From the NCBI RefSeq assembly GCF_000203795.2, contig NW_006281110.1, forward strand, positions 556,494 to 620,493: a stretch of 64,000 bases of DNA. The letters run 5' to 3'. The position numbers and the translations under genes were made by a program. This DNA comes from Batrachochytrium dendrobatidis JAM81. Lineage: Eukaryota; Chytridiomycota; Chytridiomycetes; Rhizophydiales. Below, one piece after another: positions 37,871-45,604 of the stretch. Every line of letters begins with the position of its first letter. Position 1 is the first letter of the stretch. Below the pieces are notes generated by a model, which had not been told where the DNA came from, ran no database searches, and saw only the letters and a list, made by a program, of their open reading frames with translations.

Positions 37871-38655
37871 GCAACTGAGCTGACATTCAGTTATTAGTTG
37901 ATCATCAATGTGTTGTGATATTGTATGGTTTACAATCACAGTTGATTGACATGATTCAACTACAATGTCACATTGATGATCAGTGACTTGCAACTGTTGT
38001 GTTGGCATTGCATGTTGTGTGTTACTATATCAATATCGATTGTCACTATATAGCTGTATTGACTACACATCATGATCATATGTCATGGTTGACTTGTATT
38101 CTGGATTGATGTACACATTGTATTGTATTGCATCACTCGAACACGAACACGAACTTTGTATGACTCGTTGAGCAACTTGTTCAATAACTCGTTGTATGAC
38201 TCGTATATACACTGCAATTGGATCCAGTCACTCGACATTACAACATGATCCACATACAACCTGATTGTGATGGTGGCTGTCGATCTGATTGTCGTGTCGG
38301 TGTATATGTCGAGTATGTACATCCGAGTGATCAAGCCATACATGTATATGCACACCAATTGCGTTGATCAGCATGTGTCAACTGGTCAATATCGTCAACC
38401 TGGTTATACACGCACTTGACATGTACATCTGGACAGTGATCATTGTACAATCCAGATTGTTGTGCAAACCATATATGACCAGTCATGTCAAATATCCAAT
38501 CAAACATCCAGTCATGAATACAACCAGAAATACAAACTCGGGTAGTCCGAGTATCGATCAACAACTGCAATCGATATCAAACTACCATGCACAATCGATT
38601 GCAGTCCATACCAGTTATAGTCAATCACACATGTCACATGTCATGGTGTATGTAT
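37871..38655. repeat. Conserved array block, copy 1
   Basis: About 0.8-kb block beginning CTGAGCTGACATTCAGTTAT and ending in CACATGTCATGGTGTATG. Internal marks are CATGATCATATGTCATGG, ACTCGAACACGAACACGAAC and GGATCCAGTCACTCGACATT. Open frames occur on both strands but are shifted by indels in other copies. Confidence 0.9.
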
Positions 38656-38915
38656 ATTTAATGTCAAATGACAATCAAAGTTTATTGTAAATTAAATCAG
38701 AATGACAGTTGAAACAGTTGAGCCAGTCCATATTAGAATTCAAATCAATTGTATTGGGTCTCACGCCAAGATCATTTAAAAAATGATTTAAGCTATTCAT
38801 AAATTTAAAAATTCCCTGTGAATTGAAGGGGGTTTGAGTGGAATGAGCTTCAAGATTTTGAAAAGTTTGTTGTGGTAGATTTCAAGCCCAAGTAAAAGTC
38901 ACCATTAGATCCTGA

Positions 38916-39518
38916 CTATTGTTTTGCTACGAGACTGTGTACTCCATCGCCAATTTGTATAGTAATGACCCTGAATCCAAATATTAATTTCAGGTTAATT
39001 AATAGAGCACTTGGATATGTTTGAGTGAGAAACTCTGTGATTTTGCTTGTTTTTAGCTCCAGGTATGCCGATTCAGTTTCAAGCTCAACTTTGATTTTAA
39101 GCATTTGTTCTTCAAGGTTGGTAGATTTGACAGTTTGTTTTCCAAGACTAGGTTTAAGCAAGAGAAGTTTACTTCCGTGTTTTAAAGCACCATTGCTTTC
39201 CTGATATTTACGTGTCAACTGGATATGTTTTCTTTCTAGTTTAGTCATCCGCTTTTGTTGAGTGGTAGCCTTATTCTTTAACGATTCATATAACTGCATT
39301 TTGCTGTGATGATTACAAGTGTCTTTTGCATAGTCATGGATTAAATTTTCATGCCCAGATGCAAATATACGTTCGTCAGTTTGACCTACACCATTTGCAT
39401 ATAATATCTCCACAGTTACAGATCCAGTACTTGTAGTTTCAGTAGGGAGAATTGGTTTGGCGATAGTAACTGAGCAAACAAGCAGGATTGATGATAGTAC
39501 AGCGGTTGGTAGTTTCAT
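38916..39518 (-). CDS. Secreted family protein A (probably decayed C-terminus)
   Basis: Single-exon gene; start at the family Met (MKLPTAVLSSILL), not the longer frame from 39557. Signal peptide of about 20 residues ending TIAKP, then ~180 polar residues: EILYANGVGQTDERIF, a Lys/Gln-rich helical part (KKNATTQQKRMTKLERK-like, 39200-39300) and a short hydrophobic end. No domain recognised. Downstream of its stop, 38775-38870 still matches the coding end of gene E (FNSQG.FKFMN) but with a lost base and stops, so the original C-terminus has been lost. The shared signal peptide and promoter with neighbours define a family of rapidly diverging secreted proteins. Function unknown. Confidence 0.75.
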   Translation of the reverse strand: MKLPTAVLSSILLVCSVTIAKPILPTETTSTGSVTVEILYANGVGQTDERIFASGHENLIHDYAKDTCNHHSKMQLYESLKNKATTQQKRMTKLERKHIQLTRKYQESNGALKHGSKLLLLKPSLGKQTVKSTNLEEQMLKIKVELETESAYLELKTSKITEFLTQTYPSALLINLKLIFGFRVITIQIGDGVHSLVAKQ

Positions 39519-39848
39519 TTTACTGGTTTGGTTAGGCAAGTTGTGGATGATTATCATTCAACAGGCCGAGTTTGGATGGTATTTATATTGGTTATTGAGC
39601 GGATAATATTAAAAAGCATACTGAATGACCGTTTAAAAAACCTGTGTTGTTAGAGCTAATGAAGATGCATTGCTATCAATGTCAAACTCAAAAGATCTCC
39701 CTTTATATGACAATTCGCAATTTGCTTGAACCGCTGCTTAATTATGCATCCAAACCTTGTATGGTTGATTATGCAGTTTCCCACCCTTATTTACCCCCAA
39801 AAGGGTCAGTGAGCCACAGCCTAGGAAATAAGTATAAACCAAAACTTT
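39519..39848 (-). promoter_or_regulatory. Conserved promoter module of the secreted family (type copy)
   Basis: Shared 5' flank of all secreted genes. Reading toward the gene: CCTAGGCTGTGGCTCACTGA, then CCCTTTTGGGGGTAAATAAG with GGGTGGGAAACTGC, then CGGTTCAAGC, then GTCATATAAAGGGAGATC, a TATAAATAC box near 39580-39588, and finally AACTTGCCTAACCAAACCAG just before the ATG. Equivalent modules lie at about 44225-44568, 46403-46727, 48508-48862, 50650-50983, 60217-60562 and 63176-63532. High conservation of the core across copies suggests shared regulation. Confidence 0.65.
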
Positions 39849-40628
39849 ATGCAACTGAGCTGATATTCAGTTATTAGTTGTTCATCAATGGATTCAATCA
39901 ATAAACTAAATTAATACAATCCAGTTCATATTGTAACCACAATGTCACATTGATGATCAGTGACTTGCAACTGTTGTGTTGGCATTGCATGTTGTGTTAC
40001 TATATCAACATCGATTGTCACTATATAGCTGTATCAATCACACATCATGATCATATGTCATGGTTGACTTGTATTCTGGATTGATGTACACATTGTATTG
40101 TATTGCATCACTCGAACACGAACACGAACTTTGTATGACTCGTTGAGCAACTTGTTCAATAACTCGTTGTATGACTCGTATATACACTGCAATTGGATCC
40201 AGTCACTCGACATTACAACATGATCCACATACAACCTGATTGTGATGGTGGTTGTCGATCTGATTGTCGTGTCGGTATATATGTCGAGTATGTACATCCG
40301 AGTGATCAAGCCATACATGTATATGCACACAATACATACAATACACACCAGTTGCGTTGATCAGCATGTGTCAACTGGTCAATATTGTCAACCTGGTTAT
40401 ACACGCACTTGACATGTACATCTGGACAGTGATCATTGTACAATCCAGACTGTTGTGCAAACCATATATGACCAGTCATGTCAAGTATCCAATCAAACAT
40501 CCAGTCATGAATACAGCCAGGAATACAAACTCGGGTAGTCCGAGTATCGATCAACAACTGCAATCGATATCAAACTATCGTGCACAATCGATTGTAATCC
40601 ACATCAGTTATAGTCAATCACACATGTC
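39849..40628. repeat. Conserved array block, copy 2 (split by the TIR element)
   Basis: Same block as copy 1. It ends at 40628 in ...CACACATGTC, where a 2,615-bp element is inserted; the block resumes at 43244 (CATGTCACACATGTCATGG). Removing the element and one CATGTC restores exactly the sequence of copy 3 at 45330-45360. Confidence 0.95.
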
Positions 40629-40734
40629 AGTAGTATAGATAGGGCACCGAATGATACCGTTTTTCTTGGCAGATGCTCTCTGCTAAAAGGTGTACAAAGT
40701 GTTTAAAGTTGATCTCGCCTGTGGCAGGTGACTT
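40629..40734 (+). repeat. Left terminal inverted repeat
   Basis: 106 bp from AGTAGTATAG to GGCAGGTGACTT. Inverse match to 43137-43243 with roughly 85% identity. The longest exact shared stretches are GGCACCGAATGATACC, CTGCTAAAAG and GCCTGTGGCAGGTGACTT. Confidence 0.93.
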
Positions 40735-40900
40735 TTGACAAAATGCTATGGGCGATTAATGCCAAATATGATGGGTTGTAGTCAGTGCTATATTCAAACC
40801 AATATTTGTCTCTTATTTATTCCAACCCAAATGAATTTTTATTATCAGAACTAGTAACTAACTTCCAAGGTTAATTTGAAGTAATAATCACCACGAATCA

Positions 40901-41352
40901 TCATCTGATTGTAAAAAGTCCAGCTACAATTCCAATGAACAGGGCTGACATACCAATGGGAGATAGGAGAAAGCTGCCCATCATGGCTGATTGAAGCATG
41001 GCATATAGACTGCCTGAAACAACACCGACTCCATTGGCCAACGCAATAGATGACATTCACTGGGCAGCAATGCTACCAGCAGCAATTCCAGTTGTAGTAA
41101 AGCCAATTGACATCAGGAATGTCCAAGTAAGACCAACAGAAAAGCCCGGCGCCAAATGTCCTTAAAACATCCTGAAGTAGTCAAGGGTTGTTATGTTCAC
41201 CCAAGAAGGTGACGCTAACCGTTTGAATGTTTTGAAGGCCGTCTGACTCGTCTTTCAGTATAGTTCCTTCATGAGATATAACAATTCTTTCAAATGGGAA
41301 CTGTAAGGAATTAGAGAGCCTTTCCCTTGACTGAGTTATAGTTTCATTGGCA
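40901..41352 (-). pseudogene. ISG12 (IFI6/IFI27)-like protein gene, broken by an in-frame stop
   Basis: On the minus strand one frame reads MSIGFTTTGIAAGSIAA, then Q, then TGA (41057-41059), then MSSIALANGVGVVSGSLYAM and LQSAMMGSFLLSPIGMS. This Gly/Ala-rich hydrophobic pattern is the interferon-induced 6-16 (ISG12) family fold (GIAAGSIAA..MMS...ANGGGV). Upstream, past a possible short intron (about 41157-41200), the frame continues as QFPFERIVISHEGTILKDE toward 41352. The family encodes small membrane proteins of mitochondria/ER in animals and occurs in diverse eukaryotes. The single TGA inside the conserved core makes this copy a pseudogene unless read through. It lies inside the TIR element. 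Confidence 0.6.
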
Positions 41353-41412
41353 GCATTGAAATTAATTTCAAGTGTTCATGGCGAAGTTGTCAAAATTTTC
41401 CAAATCAGACAA

Positions 41413-41955
41413 ATGGACAGACCAAGCGATGACCCTTCACCAACCACCAGCGACAGCAGTGGACACTCACTCATGGACGCTCCTGGGTACATCAAGCCTG
41501 ACCTCCAAGACTTGCTGTTGACCGACATTACTGCCAAAGAACTACGAGTCATTGCCGAGACTATGGAAGTCGACTACTTGGGACCAGCAGTCTTTCCAGG
41601 AACATTTCCAGCCATGGGAAACATCAAGGGTCAGAACTACCGACTCATGGTCCCATTGGTCTGTCGCCGCCGAACAACAAAGGATGTTCCTTCTGTCAAC
41701 ATCATTTTTTTGATTGATACAGGCTCTCCAGTCACATACCTTTGCCACGAAGCTATGGAAGTATTGATTGGGAAGGACTCTCACCTGCCTCAATCACTCT
41801 ATGTCAAAATCCACAGTGAAGAAGCTATTGAAGCCCACCTTTCCCCCAAGGGCAGTCATTTTGCTGATGTGAATGTGTTGGGAATGGATTTTCTTGCCAA
41901 GAACAGAGTGTTTCCCATTCCCGATTGGACGAATGGAACATTTATTCTTCAATAA
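41413..41955 (+). CDS. Retropepsin-like aspartyl protease-domain protein
   Basis: Intact 180-residue ORF inside the TIR element; the true ATG is 41413 (MDRPSDDPSPTTSD). After a Ser/Pro/Asp-rich lead and DLLLTDITAKELRVIAE, it has the catalytic motif IIFLIDTGSPVTYLCHEAME (D-T-G) and the second retropepsin landmark DVNVLGMDFLAKN, the hydrophobic-hydrophobic-Gly element, spaced about 65 residues later. This is a single-lobed, retroviral/Ddi1-type protease that would work as a dimer. No reverse transcriptase, integrase or gag lies beside it, unlike an LTR retrotransposon. The stop overlaps an AATAAA. It is the only undamaged gene in the element, which suggests recent arrival or selection. Substrate unknown. 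Confidence 0.75.
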   Translation: MDRPSDDPSPTTSDSSGHSLMDAPGYIKPDLQDLLLTDITAKELRVIAETMEVDYLGPAVFPGTFPAMGNIKGQNYRLMVPLVCRRRTTKDVPSVNIIFLIDTGSPVTYLCHEAMEVLIGKDSHLPQSLYVKIHSEEAIEAHLSPKGSHFADVNVLGMDFLAKNRVFPIPDWTNGTFILQ

Positions 41956-42050
41956 AACCACTTCGACTTTGCAGGTGTAAAACAGTCTCGCACATGTATA
42001 ATTCTATTTGAATAGTCAGTGCTTAGTGGGGAGGTTTCTGTGATTCGCTA

Positions 42051-42101
42051 GAAGGTTCCACAACATTCCAGAACCTTCCAATGGCGTCTCGACTATAAAA
42101 A
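42051..42101 (+). promoter_or_regulatory. Heat-shock element array with TATA box
   Basis: GAAggTTC at 42051-42058 and TTCcaGAAccTTC at 42066-42078 match alternating nGAAn units of an HSF site. A TATA box TATAAAAA follows at 42094-42101, with the next ATG at 42141, a normal spacing for a promoter. No other such arrangement was noticed in this window. It lies inside the TIR element. Confidence 0.6.
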
Positions 42102-42140
42102 GCGCAACTGCCTGTTTAAAACACTTCCAACAACTTGCGC

Positions 42141-42304
42141 ATGAGTGAATATGATCGGTTTGCCGACTGGGTCAAGGAGCAACGCAGGTGTCCAAAAGAT
42201 GCCTTGGAAACAACAATCAACCAAATTGACATCAAATTTGTGCGATCATGAAGGAAATGGACCAGTTCAATGAGAACACCAGAAGCTGCCAAGAAAACAG
42301 ACAC
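42141..42304 (+). pseudogene. Small ORF behind the heat-shock promoter, frame-disrupted
   Basis: From ATG 42141 the frame reads MSEYDRFADWVKEQRRCPKD and on to FVRS, stopping at about 42249-42251. The neighbouring frame continues with coding-like MKEMDQFNENTRSCQENRH to a stop near 42304. Read together they suggest one small acidic, helical protein of about 55 residues with a frame error. Family unknown. Confidence 0.35.
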
Positions 42305-42537
42305 TGAAAAGTCTAAATCATTTTTATTGAAATGCTACACTACGACACCAATGTATCGTTGTATCTACTTGTTAATAATAAAACACGTTGATTGTTTCTA
42401 ATGCTGTTTTGAATGTGGATCTTCGCTTTCTTTAGGGAATCTGATTAACAAATAGTATTCTATAGCGTTTCCTTTTTTCATCAAATTAAAATATCAATTA
42501 CAATTAATTATTTTCAATAATTAATGTATAACCATTT

Positions 42538-43157
42538 ATGACTGAAATTGATGTTACTTTTCGAATGAACAGTGAAAACACGTGTCCAATATGCTATTCA
42601 ACTATTACCACACCATTAATTCAATGCCATAACGCATTACATTTTGTCTGTTTGACTTACTTTAAAAAGTGCCGTAGAAAAGGCTATTGTGCGCAATGTC
42701 AGCCAAGCAGAATGTTTCATAACAAGCTTCTCGAGAAAACCATCAAAAATCAAATGAGAGCGTGTATGAATGAAGGATGTACATTACTACTATTTCCTTG
42801 GGACAATGAGCATGAAAAAGAGTGCCGATTTAAACAAAGTGTCAATTTTGCGATGGCATGATTTCAAAAGCATCGATCAAACAACATTTTAAAGACTGTC
42901 AAGTACCATGGATAATCGATTCCGAATTAAATAAAGGTTCATCATCTATGACAGAATACTGTCGCAAGTCAAGCAAAGGTTTCCAAATAGAGATGGATTC
43001 GATGAAAAAGTCATTTGTTGTTATAAGAAGTGACCAGGTGATAACATTCAAAAGGAATGGGAGCAATTACGACATGAAAATAACACAATTGAACAATGAT
43101 TCCACACGAACAGAGGTTACTTATTGGCTTCCGAATAAGTCACCTGCCACAGGCTAG
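42538..43157 (+). pseudogene. SIAH-like RING/zinc-finger E3 ligase, frameshifted and lacking a zinc ligand
   Basis: Two overlapping frames, 42538-42861 and 42858-43157. The first encodes a seven-in-absentia-type RING: CPICYSTITTPLIQC, HFVC, then Tyr where the sixth zinc-binding Cys is expected, then YCAQC; then the SIAH finger start RACMNEGCTLLLF and HEKEC. The second frame supplies the following finger CQFCDGMISKASIKQHFKDC. Joining them needs a -1 shift near 42835-42845; no GT-AG intron fits. The rest (DSMKKSFVVIRSDQVITFK) is reminiscent of the beta-rich SIAH substrate domain, shortened. The final codons run into the right TIR. A degraded cargo gene is the best reading; programmed frameshifting is less likely. 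Confidence 0.65.
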
Positions 43158-43243
43158 ATCAACTTTTAGATACTTTGGGCAACTTTTAGCAGGGAACATC
43201 AGCCAAGATAAGTGGTATCATTCGGTGCCTTATCTATACTACT
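43137..43243 (-). repeat. Right terminal inverted repeat
   Basis: 107 bp, inverse of 40629-40734, ending ...GGTGCCTTATCTATACTACT. Followed directly by the target duplication CATGTC. Confidence 0.93.
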
Positions 43244-43378
43244 CATGTCACACATGTCATGGTGTATGTATATCCAATGTCAAATTACGATTATATTTTA
43301 TTGTAAATTAAATCAGAATGACAGTTGAAACAGTTGAGCCAGATCAGATTAGAATTCAAATCAGTTGGATCAATCGTA

Positions 43379-44224
43379 TTAATTCTCACGTCTGATTTGC
43401 TTCAAGAGTAAGTCAGCTCCATCATTAAATTTAAAAGCAGCATTTCGTAAACCAGAAAAGATCATTTGCCCAAAGGAACGAGATTCAGATGGTATTACTG
43501 ATGATGGTTGTGAATCTTGTTCTTGTTGCTCTTGCTGTTGCTGTTGCTCTTGTTGTTGCTCTTGCTCTTGTTGTGGGGTTTGTTCAGCATCAGAATCTTG
43601 ACCATAACTATTTTTGCATTCTGGTGATGATCCAGTGACACATAGTTCTTGAAGATATTTCCTAACGACAGGATGTGAGTCGATACGCGAAAGTTGCTCA
43701 TCAAGTGGTCGAGAATCCCAAAGGCCTCCGAAAATATACTTTAGGAGTTTCACTCTGAGAATATTCAGTTCACGAAGCAGAAGATCACAGTGAGTATTGC
43801 ATTTCTTTTCTGATTTTTCAAGCTTGACAAGTATGGAACGCTCGCTCTGAAGATTACGCTCAGCCTTCTGAAGTTTAGCATTGTATCTTAGATCGCCATT
43901 GTTTTTCAAAAGTGCATTTTTGGACTTGACAGCTTTTATTTCCAGATGTTTTACTTGTTTCTGCTGACTATAAGATTCAGTCTCTATTTCTTCGCATGTT
44001 GCTTTTTGATTATTATAACTACGTTGTTTTTTTACGACTTTTCTGAGCAAATTCTTCATGTCAACTGAAAGTGAATCAAGACTACCCAAGTCTATGCTGT
44101 TTGTATTAGGAGTTGTAGAGGGGTTGGACTGGGTACTTGTAGCCTTACTGGAACGGATCGGTTTGGCGATAGTAACTGAACAAATAAGCAGGATTGATGA
44201 CAGTACAGCAGTTGGTAGTTTCAT
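43379..44224 (-). CDS. Secreted family protein B (Glu/Gln-rich C-terminal tract)
   Basis: Single exon; start at the family Met (44224), which follows the conserved leader AACTTGCCTAACCAAACCAG. Signal peptide MKLPTAVLSSILL... ending TIAKP, then a Ser/Thr-rich linker (STQSNPSTTPNTNSIDLGSL), a long Lys/Glu coiled-coil-like region with conserved Cys (ATCEEIETESYSQQKQVKHL, KCNTHCDLLLREL), the segment GGLWDSRPLDEQLSRIDSH, then a CAA/GAA-encoded Gln/Glu tract (43500-43580) and an end with SRSFGQ and LLLKQIRREN. It is the close paralogue of D. No catalytic domain seen; extracellular, function unknown. Confidence 0.85.
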   Translation of the reverse strand: MKLPTAVLSSILLICSVTIAKPIRSSKATSTQSNPSTTPNTNSIDLGSLDSLSVDMKNLLRKVVKKQRSYNNQKATCEEIETESYSQQKQVKHLEIKAVKSKNALLKNNGDLRYNAKLQKAERNLQSERSILVKLEKSEKKCNTHCDLLLRELNILRVKLLKYIFGGLWDSRPLDEQLSRIDSHPVVRKYLQELCVTGSSPECKNSYGQDSDAEQTPQQEQEQQQEQQQQQEQQEQDSQPSSVIPSESRSFGQMIFSGLRNAAFKFNDGADLLLKQIRREN

Positions 44225-44568
44225 TTTACTGGTTTGGTTAGGCAAGTTGTGAATAGTTTCGTTCAGCAGGCCGAGTTTAGATTGTATTTATGTCGGTTAT
44301 TGAGTGGATAATATTAAAAGAATATTGGATGACCGTCCTAAGGGATTGGTGTTGCTGGCAGGGTTGGTGTTGATTTGCTATCAATGCCAAACTTTGAAGG
44401 ACCTCCCTTTACATGAAGTCTGTAGTTTCTTGGTTAAACCGCTGTTTGGCTATACATCAAATATAGCTGATTGATTATGCAGTTTCCCACCCTTATTCAC
44501 CCCCAAAAGGGTCAGTGAGCCACAGCCTAGGAAATAAGCACAGTCCATGTAAACATACATAGCTATAT

Positions 44569-45370
44569 GCAACTGAGCTGATATTCAGTTATTAGTTGTT
44601 CATCAATGGATTCAATCAATCAATTGAATCAATACAATACAGTTCATGTTGCAACCACAATGTCACATTGATGATCAATGACTTGCAGCTGTTGTGTTGG
44701 CATTTCATGTTGTGTTACTATATCAATATCGATTGTCGCTATATAGTTGTATCAATCACACATCATGATCATATGTCATGGTTGACTCGTATTCTGGATT
44801 GATGTACACATTGTATTGTATTGCATCACTCGAACACGAACACGAACTTTGTATGACTCGTTGAGCAGCTTGTTCAATAACTCGTTGTATGACTCGTATA
44901 TACACTGCAATTGGATCCAGTCACTCGACATTACAACACTGTCCACATACAACCTGATTGTGATGGTGGTTGTCGATCTGATTGTCGTGTCGATATGTAT
45001 GTCGAGTATGTACATCCGAGTGATCAAGCCATACATGTATATGCACACAATACATACAATACACACCAGTTGCATTGATCAGCATGTGTCAACTGGTCAA
45101 TATCGTCAACCTGGTTATACACGCACTTGACATGTATATCTGGACAGTGATCATTGTACAATCCAGGCTGTTGTGCAAACCATATATGACCAGTCATGTC
45201 AAGTATCCAATCAAATATCCAGTCATGAATACAACTAGGAATACAAACTCGGGTAGTCCGAGTATCGATCAACAACTGCAATCGATATCAAACTACCATG
45301 TACAATCGATTGCAGTCCATACCAGTTATAGTCAATCACACATGTCACACATGTCATGGTGTATGTATAT
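44569..45370. repeat. Conserved array block, copy 3
   Basis: Uninterrupted copy, with ACACAATACATACAATACAC before the CACATGTC tract. It shows the empty insertion site of the TIR element at about 45338-45355. Confidence 0.9.
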
Positions 45371-45604
45371 TTAACGTCAAATGATAATCAAAGTTTATTG
45401 TAAATTAAATCAAAATGATAGTTGAAACAGTTGAGCCAGATCAGATTAGAATTCAAATCAATTGGATCAATTGTATTGATTGATACGCCTCTTGATTAAA
45501 ATATGATGACCCCATCGTTGAATCTGGAAAAGTTTTTTGTAAATTGAAAAAACTCCAGATATTTTCACCAATGTCAGATATTTAATATTAAGATATTAAT
45601 AACC

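Larger units (their letters stand above)
40629..43243. mobile_element. 2.6-kb TIR element with 6-bp TSD carrying captured genes
   Basis: Begins AGTAGTATAGATAGGGCACC and ends in the inverse. The imperfect TIRs are 106 and 107 bp. Flanked by the perfect target duplication CATGTC (40623-40628 and 43244-43249). The empty site is visible in sister copies of the block. No transposase, integrase or polymerase ORF is seen. Contents from left to right: ISG12-like pseudogene (minus), retropepsin-like ORF (plus), HSE/TATA promoter with a small broken ORF, and a broken SIAH-like gene. The 6-bp TSD, long TIRs and AG terminus recall Maverick/Polinton termini, but no Polinton core gene is present; a non-autonomous gene-carrying TIR element is the safer description. 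Confidence 0.9.

Noticed and set aside
40058..40638. Long open frames on both strands of every array block (about 85-105 residues, repeated in seven copies)
   Set aside because: They are open on both strands at once and are shifted by 4-10-bp indels between copies (for example near 51415 and 51470), so conservation follows the DNA and not a reading frame.
41347..41412. Upstream extension of the retropepsin ORF
   Set aside because: It begins at a TTG, not ATG; the first ATG in frame is 41413.
42538..42861. SIAH-like gene as a spliced gene with an intron at the frame change
   Set aside because: No GT-AG pair between 42820 and 42860 joins the two frames without deleting the zinc-finger Cys residues.
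40629..43243. LTR retrotransposon because of the retropepsin motif
   Set aside because: Terminal repeats are inverted, not direct, and no reverse transcriptase, RNase H or integrase frame is present.
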